DNA from: Verrucomicrobiia bacterium
Lineage (GTDB): Bacteria; Verrucomicrobiota; Verrucomicrobiia; Verrucomicrobiales; Akkermansiaceae
Length of the DNA: 8,994 nt
Reading direction: 5' to 3'
Assembly (NCBI GenBank): GCA_947460915.1
Contig: CANHKJ010000114.1
Span: forward strand, 1 to 8,994
Shown here in pieces: positions 1 to 5,943 of this stretch (within the stretch, counting starts at the first letter, position 1; every line of letters starts with the position of its first letter). The translations under genes and the position numbers were made by a program. Below the pieces are notes generated by a model, which saw only the letters and a program-made list of their open reading frames with translations, was not told the DNA's origin and ran no database searches.

Positions 1-131
1 CGACAGAAAATCGCCATCAGCGCTTGCTCTACCACTTGGTCCTGGCCAACGATGACCTGGCCCAATTCCTCCTTCATTCGACCGTAAACCCGATGCAGTT
101 GATCGACGGCGTCTTTATCCTCGTTGCTCAT
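1..131 (-). CDS. MoxR-family AAA+ ATPase, N-terminal fragment
   Basis: This is a partial gene cut by the left window edge; only the first 43 codons plus two bases are present. Reading the minus strand from the ATG at 131 gives a protein starting MSNEDKDAVDQLHRVYGRMK and continuing with EELGQVIVGQDQVVEQALMA and IFC. The segment L-G-x-V-I-V-G-Q-x-x-V-V-E-x-A-L-x-A is the hallmark that precedes the Walker A loop in MoxR-type AAA+ ATPases, which act as chaperones for maturation or metal insertion, often beside DUF58 and von Willebrand factor A proteins. The Walker motifs lie outside the window. No Shine-Dalgarno sequence precedes the ATG. It follows the LolA-like gene by 72 bp on the same strand and may be cotranscribed with it. 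Family assignment is by recognition of this short stretch; the subfamily cannot be told. Confidence 0.8.
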   Translation of the reverse strand, partial: MSNEDKDAVDQLHRVYGRMKEELGQVIVGQDQVVEQALMAIFC

Positions 132-180
132 ATCGATAGCACTACGCGAACCGCGCTGTGTTCTTTCAGAAAGTCATCAT

Positions 181-196
181 CTTGGATCTCTCCAAG
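181..196 (-). other. Short hairpin in the gap before the MoxR gene
   Basis: The minus strand reads CTTGGA-GAGA-TCCAAG, a perfect 6-bp stem closing a GAGA (GNRA-type) tetraloop. It starts 7 nt after the stop codon of the LolA-like gene and lies about 50 nt before the MoxR start. There is no T-run after it, so it is not a convincing intrinsic terminator. It could be an mRNA-stabilising or processing hairpin between two cotranscribed genes, or chance. Confidence 0.25.
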
Positions 197-203
197 CAAA
201 AAC

Positions 204-935
204 TCAACGACGGCCCTTGGGTGCTACGGTTTCTGGTTTGTCAAAAATGAGTTTGGTTTCCGAGGCGGCGCGGCCGTTGGCGGGGTCCATCGTTTTGACG
301 TTCATTTGCTTGAGCGTATAAATGTCAGTGCCCTTGGCATCTTTGCCAATGTTCATCACATCAGTAACTTCGAAGCGTTTGAGAATCTGGCCGTTACGAT
401 TGAACCCTTCGATTTTCATGAAGGCTCCATATTTTTGATGCACCCATACATACATTACCTCGTAGGCACCACCTTGACCGGGATTATTGAGGCGGATCTT
501 CCAGCAGTTATGAACGCCCACCCGCTCGGCCCCCTCCAAAATCGGGTTTTTCCAGTAGAAAAATCGCATCGCTAGATCTTCGTAAGAAAGGTCTGTGCTT
601 GCGATGGGATTGGCGATTTTGGCAACCGAGAATTTGGTTTCCTTTTTGTCGATCATTTCGATGAGATCGCAGGTCGTATCGTTCATGCGCAAATGGAATG
701 CCTTCCATGCATTAGCTTCCCAGACCTGAAACTGGATATTTTCTTTGCGAAGGAAAAGCACCACGGGAATCTTGGTGCTGCCTTTGATCATATTGCCCTT
801 GAGGTCGGATTGCTGGAGTGCTGCGATCATTTTCGCACTGCCTATGATTTGTTCCGCACTAGGAGCTGCTTGCTGTGCGTGGGCAGCGCAAGCAAGTGCA
901 ACCACGGTGGTAATGAGAGAGAGGAAAATTTTCAT
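204..935 (-). CDS. Secreted LolA-like protein (outer membrane lipoprotein-sorting family)
   Basis: The product is about 243 residues, starting MKIFLSLITT. It has a Sec signal peptide of about 20 residues (hydrophobic run, then AHA before QQ), so it should be periplasmic. The cysteine in the signal (ALAC) is not a standard lipobox. The mature part resembles the LolA-like family typified by Treponema TP0789 (PF17131): DLSYEDLAMRFF at about residues 115-126, then a block around C144 with the look of 'G...C..I.L', a YVWV strand, 'M.IEGF.RNGQILKRFEV.DV', and a C-terminal stretch on cargo-induced change. The family is thought to bind lipids or lipoproteins in a LolA-type half-barrel; substrate unknown. 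The mature protein has only two cysteines (about 89 and 144). An in-frame ATG at 947 would add MHNL; I prefer 935 because it gives a compact signal peptide. There is no Shine-Dalgarno at either start. The MoxR gene follows. Confidence 0.8.
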   Translation of the reverse strand: MKIFLSLITTVVALACAAHAQQAAPSAEQIIGSAKMIAALQQSDLKGNMIKGSTKIPVVLFLRKENIQFQVWEANAWKAFHLRMNDTTCDLIEMIDKKETKFSVAKIANPIASTDLSYEDLAMRFFYWKNPILEGAERVGVHNCWKIRLNNPGQGGAYEVMYVWVHQKYGAFMKIEGFNRNGQILKRFEVTDVMNIGKDAKGTDIYTLKQMNVKTMDPANGRAASETKLIFDKPETVAPKGRR

Positions 936-1022
936 GAGATTATGCATGTGAGTTTAATCTTTGCCATAGATACGACAAGCGTGGACTGTGGTGTATTCGA
1001 AAAAGTTTCCCCTAATGAAAAA

Positions 1023-1400
1023 TTATCGGATGATGACTTCACTTTTGAGCTCGCTCCAAATCCAAATCGCATCGCCTCCGCGTTCTTTGCGGACTTCCCA
1101 GAGAAACCAGCCGTAGGTATCGCTCCAGTAAAAATCACGTGATGTGTAGCGCCGGACGCGGCTGCCATCTTCGGGCACTGGCTCGATCGAGCTAACGCGA
1201 CGCACATGACTGAGCTCGAAGGGGCTGTCTTTGCTAGTGCCTTCTTGGATGAGGGCAACGCGCACGTCGGGTGTGTGATTGCGCGACTGCAGATTGATGA
1301 GACGCACCGCAGTGGCCTCAGTGAGTTCTTGAGAGGGGCCTCCTGCTAGGGCGGGGCTGACGGCAAGCATTACGGCCAAAAAAATCGATCGATGGGTCAT
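1023..1400 (-). CDS. Small secreted protein of unknown function
   Basis: I do not recognise this 125-residue protein. The N-terminus (MTHRSIFLAVMLAVSPALAG) is a plausible Sec signal peptide with cleavage after ALA at about residue 19. The mature part of about 106 residues is rich in charged residues, has no cysteine, and ends in an aromatic segment (DFYWSDTYGWFLWEV, then IWIWSELKSEV), which may be beta-strand. It follows the thioredoxin-like gene by 50 bp and precedes the LolA-like gene by about 75 bp. Its ATG is the first three bases of the descending arm of a strong hairpin (1384-1425), and the T-run after the hairpin is read as part of the Ile-Phe-Leu codons 6-8. No Shine-Dalgarno is visible. 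The next in-frame ATG (codon 11) would destroy the signal peptide, which supports the start at 1400. Confidence 0.6.
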   Translation of the reverse strand: MTHRSIFLAVMLAVSPALAGGPSQELTEATAVRLINLQSRNHTPDVRVALIQEGTSKDSPFELSHVRRVSSIEPVPEDGSRVRRYTSRDFYWSDTYGWFLWEVRKERGGDAIWIWSELKSEVIIR

Positions 1401-1425
1401 GTGTGCTATGACGCCATCGATCGAT
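1378..1425 (-). terminator. Intrinsic-terminator-like hairpin overlapping the start of the small secreted gene
   Basis: On the minus strand an ascending arm ATCGATCGATGG, a bulged C, and GTCAT face ATGAC and CCATCGATCGAT across a 7-nt loop (AGCACAC). All 17 pairs are Watson-Crick with a single bulge. Six T residues (1378-1383) follow at once. This is the classical layout of a rho-independent terminator, and it starts 25 nt after the thioredoxin-like stop codon at 1451. The same arm contains the ATG of the next gene, so the structure could also hide that start codon or act as an attenuator. On the plus strand no T-run follows, so it should act in the minus direction only. Confidence 0.55.
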
Positions 1426-1450
1426 AATCTATTCGAAAATTTCGCGAAAA

Positions 1451-1897
1451 TTATTTTTTCGTTTTTTCGATCAAGGTTTGCAGGTGTTTGGCATAGGCCT
1501 CAGGGCCGCCCTCGCGATAGCCGATGTCCTCGCTGATTTTTTTGCCCTCAGCATCGAGCAAGAAAATCGTTGGGTAGCCTTCGATTTTAAATTCTTTGTC
1601 GAGCGCCTTGTTCTGTGTTTTCAGCTCGGCTGATTGTTCTTTTTTCTTGGGGAAATCGACCTCCATGAGGATCAGATTTTTCGCTGCATATTCTTGAAAT
1701 TCTTTTTTCGAGAAAACTTCTTTTTCGATGCGGATGCACCAGCCACACCAGTCGGTGCCGGTGAAGTTGATTAGAATCGGTTTGTTTTCGGCTTTCGCTT
1801 TCGCTTTTGCGGCCTCCCAATCAGTCATCCAGCCATTGGCGAGTGCTAGAGTGGAAGTGAGGAAAAGGGCGGCGATGGTGCGGAGTGCAGTTTTCAT
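1451..1897 (-). CDS. Exported thioredoxin-like protein with CGWC active site
   Basis: The 148-residue product begins MKTALRTIAALFLTSTLALA, a Sec signal peptide, so it should work in the periplasm. The mature part is a single thioredoxin-like fold of the thioredoxin_7 / DsbD-gamma-like type: a strand ILINFTGTDW, the redox motif C51-G-W-C54, a strand LILMEVDF, and the cis-proline loop GYPT at 108-110 followed by IFLLDAEGK. The CGWC dipeptide differs from CGPC of cytoplasmic thioredoxin and is common in exported members that reduce or rearrange disulfides. It may serve neighbouring exported proteins; the PPC protein upstream has about nine cysteines, but this link is inferred. An ATG at 1954 is in frame, but it would add 19 polar residues ahead of the signal and would overlap the promoter candidate, so 1897 is preferred. 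There is no Shine-Dalgarno; the leader is A-rich. Confidence 0.88.
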   Translation of the reverse strand: MKTALRTIAALFLTSTLALANGWMTDWEAAKAKAKAENKPILINFTGTDWCGWCIRIEKEVFSKKEFQEYAAKNLILMEVDFPKKKEQSAELKTQNKALDKEFKIEGYPTIFLLDAEGKKISEDIGYREGGPEAYAKHLQTLIEKTKK

Positions 1898-1926
1898 GTT
1901 TGTTTTTGTTAGATGATGGAGATGGG

Positions 1927-1954
1927 AAAATACATCGTTTGCGCGATTTGGCAA
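1927..1954 (-). promoter_or_regulatory. Candidate sigma70-like promoter for the thioredoxin-like gene
   Basis: The minus strand has TTGCCA (1949-1954), a 16-bp spacer and TATTTT (1927-1932). The -35 box matches the consensus at 5 of 6 positions and the -10 box at 4 of 6. Transcription would start near 1920, giving a leader of about 23 nt before the ATG at 1897. The same -35 hexamer occurs in the mrdA promoter candidate. No experiment supports it. Confidence 0.35.
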
Positions 1955-1985
1955 ATGGGGAATGCAGGGGCGATGGCGCGTGAGA

Positions 1986-2009
1986 TGCGGATGAAAGTCC
2001 GCGCTCCTA
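1986..2009 (-). repeat. REP-like GC-rich hairpin after the PPC gene
   Basis: Starting at the TAG stop codon of the PPC gene, the minus strand reads TAGGAGCGCGGA, then ctttca, then TCCGCA. The core GCGGA/TCCGC is a 5-bp stem over a 6-nt loop, and outer GAG/CTC bases can extend it across a small internal loop. There is no T-run. The style (GGAGCGCGGAC...TCCGC) resembles short extragenic palindromes scattered through verrucomicrobial and planctomycetal genomes; that likeness is from memory. It may be a RAYT-mobilised REP element or a transcript 3'-end stabiliser. Confidence 0.35.
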
Positions 2010-4439
2010 TTTTTTGTTTTTCAAGCGGAGTTGTTCGAGGCGGCTCAGCGGCTTTTCAACGGGGGCGGCCGGAGCAGCTGCGGGAGCTGCGGCGGGCGCT
2101 GCAGGTTTGGCCTCCTCGGGCTTGGGAGCTGCCGCGACCATCGGGGCATCGATGCGCAATACGCCACCGTAGGCGAGTTGGTGCACGACGTTTTGTCCGT
2201 TTTGCGGAATGAGCACTTTGCAGAAAAGGTTCTGGTGTTTGCCGATGGTGGCGTCGGCGGCGACTTCGAGCGAGAACAATAGTTCTTTGGTGTCCTTGTT
2301 GAATGACATTGGGGCGGCCTTGACACCATGGGGTAGCCCCATCAGTTCGGCTGTGGCATTGCCCTCAAAAGGCGTGGTTACATCAAGCTTGGTGAGCAAG
2401 CCAGTAGGTTTGTTTTGCTCGGTCGCGCAGAGCTCGATGCCCATGGTCATGAATGGCTCGGCGATGGTCAGGGTGGCGAGTTGAGATGAGACGAGGATCG
2501 GTCCCTTGGGTGTATTTGCCTCGGCAAGGATGACGATGGGCCACTGGCCGACGGCGGCGTCATTGCTAGCATTGATCTCGTAAATGGCATCAGTTGCTCC
2601 TTTGGGGACATCGATGGTGACGGGGGCGCCAATGCCGGTGGGAATCCACAGGAAGCGCAGAGTGAAGGCCTCGTCGTAGCCAGCGACACGGTGGATTTTG
2701 ATGGCAAGAGGGAGGATGCCATTTTTGACGATGGGGATGGAGGGGGGCACGAGCTCGATGAGCAGCGGTGCTTCCTCGGTGACAGCCATACTGATGCGGT
2801 CGACGGAGGTGCCGTGGTAGGAGCCTTGGTTGTTGATATCCACATGTTCGATGCGTTCGCCAAGAATGCCACTGAGTTCGGCCGGTGCGCCATCGCCACC
2901 CGAATTGAGCCGGATTTTGTGCAGTCCGCCGGCCACCGGAGCATCGGCAGTTGCTTCTAACAAAACAGGAAATGATGTGACACCTTTGGGGATGGGCGGT
3001 GCGGTCATGGTCATCCCTGCTGGCAGGGATTCGGCCGTCAGGACGAGGTTGCAGCCGACATTTTCGCGAGTGAAATTTACAACTGTAGCGTAGCGATTTC
3101 CGCGCGGGACAGTGAGCATTTTCCACTTCTGAGTTTGCACGCGCTCAACCGTGGGCAGACCTGCAGAAATGGCGGGCGTTTTTTCGACGATCTCGACGCG
3201 ATAGGTAAAATCAGCTTGGCCATATTTGAGCTTGTCTAATAGGCGCACGAGATATTCGCCATCAGCTGGGCAGCCCCAAGCGATGGAGCTATCGAGCCCG
3301 CCTTGGTCATCGTTATCGGCCAATCCTTTGCCTGCGGCATCGTGAATGCTGACGACGGAATCGAGGGGAGAACGCAGTCCAAGAGCATTGACTTTAATGA
3401 CGAGTTGCTGGTCTTTTTTGGCGGTGAAGCGAAACCAGTCGATATCGCCTTTTTCAGACACGATTCCATGGGCAGCACAGGGCGATGGGCCTATCACCGT
3501 TGCGGTTTTTTCGTCATGGTTCGGCTCCACTTCATTGGTGTAGTTGACGGGGCTGAGTGCAATCCAGTTGGGCGATGGAGCGGAAAGGCCGTCTGCTTGT
3601 GCAAAGATAGGAAAAGGATTGGGTCCAGCAGCGGGAAGTGTTATGCTTTGTTTGATCGGGCCGGAAGGATCTCCGATGAACGTGAATTCGATGGTTTCAC
3701 CGGGTTTGGCTCCCGTGGGAAAAACGGCGGATGGACGAGGTGCGGCACTGATGTGGAGGCGGTAGTGGCAGTTGTCATTGCCCTCGTAGGCGGCCTCGCG
3801 CACGACGATGCGATAGTCGCCATCTTCTGGCGCGACGATGGAAGCAAAGCAATCGGTGCGTAGCAGTGGCGAGTCATCACGCGCGCTGAGCTCGAATCTC
3901 TTGGGATCGAGGATCGCAACGTAGGCGTCAAACATTTCTTGGCCGAGGCGGATGGCTTCTACTTCGGCTGTGAGGCGTTGGCCTTTTTTGAGATGACAGA
4001 GGTAAAAATCTTCGTCTTCGAGCTTGGCGATGCCATGAACGGTGGTATTGAGCGCAATCGTTTGTGGCTGTTCAAATTGATTGTTCGGCTCGACTTCATC
4101 GATGCAGGGGAATTGGCCGACCAGAAACAATTTCATTTCGGTGATGCCACCCGCCGTGCGGACACGGAATTGATGCTCACCGAGCGGGGCATCGGCGGCG
4201 ATGGTGGCTTGAGCGGTGATGTGTTTGGCATCTACGGCTTTGATGTCAGTAAATGTGATGCCAGGTTGGTAGGCGAGAATCTCTTGTGCATCGGCGAGGC
4301 GGTCTCCATATAAGTGCAGTTCTACGGTTGTTCCGCGTTGCCAACCACGCGGCGTTACAACAGACAGGATGGGGGATGTTGCGAGCACAGCGAAAGTGCT
4401 CACGAGCATGGTCGATGCAGCGAGAAAGATGGTTTTCAC
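2007..4439 (-). CDS. Large secreted protein with TIG-like and pre-peptidase C-terminal (PPC)-like domains
   Basis: From the GTG at 4439 the product is 810 residues, with a Sec signal peptide (VKTIFLAAST... to VLA, about 20 residues). An N-terminal IPT/TIG-like beta domain (about 22-108) is followed by two PPC-like beta-sandwich domains. Each begins with the signature E-V-E-P-N-[N/H] (115-120 and 303-308) and carries the D-x-D-[W/F] type motif (GDIDWFRF at about 331-338). More beta-rich, Ig-like sequence follows to about 760. The tail is an Ala/Pro-rich stretch (772-797) and a basic end (LSRLEQLRLKNKK). No catalytic motif is visible; such proteins are usually surface or periplasmic binding or structural proteins. 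The gene starts 13 bp after the DUF1501 stop, so the two form an operon. An in-frame ATG at 4478 (26-bp overlap, 823 residues) is the alternative; I prefer the GTG because it gives a compact signal peptide and no overlap. About nine cysteines are present. Confidence 0.85.
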   Translation of the reverse strand: MKTIFLAASTMLVSTFAVLATSPILSVVTPRGWQRGTTVELHLYGDRLADAQEILAYQPGITFTDIKAVDAKHITAQATIAADAPLGEHQFRVRTAGGITEMKLFLVGQFPCIDEVEPNNQFEQPQTIALNTTVHGIAKLEDEDFYLCHLKKGQRLTAEVEAIRLGQEMFDAYVAILDPKRFELSARDDSPLLRTDCFASIVAPEDGDYRIVVREAAYEGNDNCHYRLHISAAPRPSAVFPTGAKPGETIEFTFIGDPSGPIKQSITLPAAGPNPFPIFAQADGLSAPSPNWIALSPVNYTNEVEPNHDEKTATVIGPSPCAAHGIVSEKGDIDWFRFTAKKDQQLVIKVNALGLRSPLDSVVSIHDAAGKGLADNDDQGGLDSSIAWGCPADGEYLVRLLDKLKYGQADFTYRVEIVEKTPAISAGLPTVERVQTQKWKMLTVPRGNRYATVVNFTRENVGCNLVLTAESLPAGMTMTAPPIPKGVTSFPVLLEATADAPVAGGLHKIRLNSGGDGAPAELSGILGERIEHVDINNQGSYHGTSVDRISMAVTEEAPLLIELVPPSIPIVKNGILPLAIKIHRVAGYDEAFTLRFLWIPTGIGAPVTIDVPKGATDAIYEINASNDAAVGQWPIVILAEANTPKGPILVSSQLATLTIAEPFMTMGIELCATEQNKPTGLLTKLDVTTPFEGNATAELMGLPHGVKAAPMSFNKDTKELLFSLEVAADATIGKHQNLFCKVLIPQNGQNVVHQLAYGGVLRIDAPMVAAAPKPEEAKPAAPAAAPAAAPAAPVEKPLSRLEQLRLKNKK
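2049..2126 (-). repeat. Ala/Pro low-complexity coding tract
   Basis: The 3' part of the PPC gene encodes a proline/alanine tract with the period P-A-A-(A), about 26 residues ending in VEKP. It is a GC-rich simple-sequence stretch prone to length change. It probably forms an extended flexible linker that holds the basic C-terminal peptide away from the beta domains or threads into the cell wall; this role is inferred. Confidence 0.7.
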
Positions 4440-4452
4440 AGTGTGAAATGTG

Positions 4453-5784
4453 TTAGGCTTTTTTCGCGAGGATCTCATCGATCACTCGGCCATTTTCGCA
4501 GATTTCGATGGGGCGATTTCCGGGTGCCATGAGCTCTTTATCGGCATTGATGCCAATTTGATGGTAAACTGTAGTGGCGAGGTCAGCAACGGTAACGGGA
4601 TCGTTTTCGGGTTCGCCGCCGAGAGCATCAGAACTACCATAGACGAAACCTGATTTAACACCGCCGCCAGCGAGCATGGTCGAGAAAACGCGAGGCCAGT
4701 GATCGCGACCGCCGGTGGGGTTGATCTTCGGTGTACGACCGAACTCACTGGTGACCATGACCAAAGTGGAGTCGAGTAGACCACGTTGATCGAGGTCGCG
4801 GATGAGAGCGGCGATGGCTTGATCGGTTGGTGGCATTTGCTGTTGGATTCCGCCTTTGATGTTATCGTGGTGGTCCCAGCCGCCGGCTGTGAGGGAAACG
4901 AAGCGCACGCCTGCTTCGACGAGACGCCGCGCCAAGATCATGCGTTGTCCGGCTTGCGTGCGACCGTATTCATCGCGGAGTTTTGCGGGCTCGGCTTCGA
5001 GATGGAATGCCTCGCGCGCTTGCTGGGATGAAATCAATTTGTACGCATGCTGGTAGAAGGCATCCATCGAGTCGAGCGCATCGGATTCCTCCATGCTGCG
5101 GAAATGTTGATCCACAGTATAGAGCAGGGACTGTCTGCGGTGAAAGCGCTCATCGCTCACGCCATCTGGTAAATTGAGATCGCGCACCTTGAATCCACCT
5201 TCTGCTGGATCTGCTCCGAGAGCGAAGGGCCCGAAGGCCGAGCTCAGGTAACCTGAGTTTGCGTATTCGTTCGGGACTTGTGGGATGCAAACGTAGGGTG
5301 GCAAGTTGTTTTTTGAGCCAAGTTCGTGGGAAATGACCGAGCCGATCGAGGGATACTCAACTGCCGGCGATGGGCGATAGCCTGTGAACATGTTATGAGT
5401 GCCGCGTTCGTGGGCTGCCTCACCGTGGGTCATCGAGCGGATGATGGTCATTTTGTCGGCAACCTGCGCGGTCATTTTCATGAGCTCGCCAAATTGCACA
5501 CCTGGGAGCTTGGTATCGATCGCGCCAAATGGACCACGGTATTCCGAGGGAGCCAGCGGCTTGGGGTCGAAGGACTCCTGGTGAGCCATGCCACCAGGCA
5601 GGAAGATATGGATGACGCTCTTGGCTACACCCTCTTTTGTTTCGTAAAATTTCTGTGCTCCCGCTGCTTGTTTTTGCAGAAACCCGGGCAATGTCAGGCC
5701 TAGACCACCGAGAAGGCCGACGTAAAAAAATTCACGACGTGAGGAATAGCGTTCCAAAGGATTTCCAGGACATTTTGGTTTCAT
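4453..5784 (-). CDS. DUF1501 family protein with Tat signal
   Basis: The 443-residue product has a twin-arginine signal: S-R-R-E-F-F at 15-20, then a hydrophobic segment VGLLGGLGLTLPGF, so it should be exported folded. The rest is DUF1501, a family with an alkaline-phosphatase/sulfatase-like fold: VIHIFLPGGMAHQESFDPKP at 57-76, RSMTHGEAAHERGTHNMFTG at about 116-135, AGGWDHHDN at about 300-308, and the C-terminal SEFGRTPKINPTGGRDHWP at 346-364. These His/Asp-rich motifs fit metal binding. The true substrate of the family is unknown. It is very common in Planctomycetota and Verrucomicrobiota, usually next to a DUF1549/DUF1553 (PSD1/PSCyt1) gene. Here mrdA lies upstream instead, and the PPC gene follows 13 bp downstream. 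The start at 5784 gives a standard Tat n-region. No Shine-Dalgarno is visible. Confidence 0.92.
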   Translation of the reverse strand: MKPKCPGNPLERYSSRREFFYVGLLGGLGLTLPGFLQKQAAGAQKFYETKEGVAKSVIHIFLPGGMAHQESFDPKPLAPSEYRGPFGAIDTKLPGVQFGELMKMTAQVADKMTIIRSMTHGEAAHERGTHNMFTGYRPSPAVEYPSIGSVISHELGSKNNLPPYVCIPQVPNEYANSGYLSSAFGPFALGADPAEGGFKVRDLNLPDGVSDERFHRRQSLLYTVDQHFRSMEESDALDSMDAFYQHAYKLISSQQAREAFHLEAEPAKLRDEYGRTQAGQRMILARRLVEAGVRFVSLTAGGWDHHDNIKGGIQQQMPPTDQAIAALIRDLDQRGLLDSTLVMVTSEFGRTPKINPTGGRDHWPRVFSTMLAGGGVKSGFVYGSSDALGGEPENDPVTVADLATTVYHQIGINADKELMAPGNRPIEICENGRVIDEILAKKA

Positions 5785-5854
5785 GGCTTATTCGGGTTGA
5801 GTTTTTAAGAATTGGTCACAGTGCGCGCGCATCAATCAGGCGGCGATCTAAGAC

Positions 5855-5871
5855 TACGTAGGAGCTACGTA
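5855..5871 (-). promoter_or_regulatory. Paired TACGTA palindromes, candidate operator
   Basis: TACGTA occurs at 5855-5860 and again at 5866-5871, a centre-to-centre spacing of 11 bp, about one helical turn. With the flanking G/C it also reads as a 7-bp inverted repeat (TACGTAG-gag-CTACGTA). It lies 71 bp upstream of the DUF1501 start in the 159-bp gap after mrdA. The arrangement fits a dimeric regulator site, but no clear promoter was found beside it, and the short palindromes may be chance. Confidence 0.3.
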
Positions 5872-5878
5872 ATTGTTT

Positions 5879-5901
5879 CAAAAAAATTGCGAACTTTTTT
5901 G
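5879..5901 (-). terminator. A/T-stem hairpin downstream of mrdA, weak terminator candidate
   Basis: CAAAAAA pairs with TTTTTTG, with an inner TT/AA pair and a GCG-type loop separated by one mismatch. Reading in the minus direction the structure starts about 43 nt after the mrdA stop and its distal arm is a run of seven T residues. The stem is almost all A-T, so it is weaker than a classical intrinsic terminator. It separates mrdA from the DUF1501-PPC pair. Confidence 0.25.
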
Positions 5902-5943
5902 TGATGGGCGCGGTTCATTCGATTGGACGGTATGGATCTCAGT

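Noticed and set aside
148..156. CGCG-type small inverted repeat before the MoxR start
   Set aside because: A stem of only a few pairs is expected by chance and has no T-run or context.
24..575. Plus-strand open frame of 183 codons
   Set aside because: It runs antisense across the MoxR start and the LolA-like gene, which have clear family motifs; its own product has no recognisable domain.
951..978. TTGTCG-16-TAAACT as a promoter for the LolA-like gene
   Set aside because: Both boxes match only 4 of 6 positions, and the -10 lies so close to the ATG at 947 that the start would fall inside the reading frame; it would fit only the ATG at 935.
932..1258. Minus-strand open frame of 108 codons
   Set aside because: It overlaps the small secreted gene in another frame and runs through the gap into the LolA-like start, with no signal peptide or known motif.
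1440..1449. TTTCGCGAAA palindrome just after the thioredoxin-like stop
   Set aside because: It is short, without a loop, and A/T-rich surroundings make it likely by chance; the stronger hairpin lies just downstream.
3303..3863. Plus-strand open frame of 186 codons
   Set aside because: It is the antisense shadow of the PPC gene and shows no family motif.
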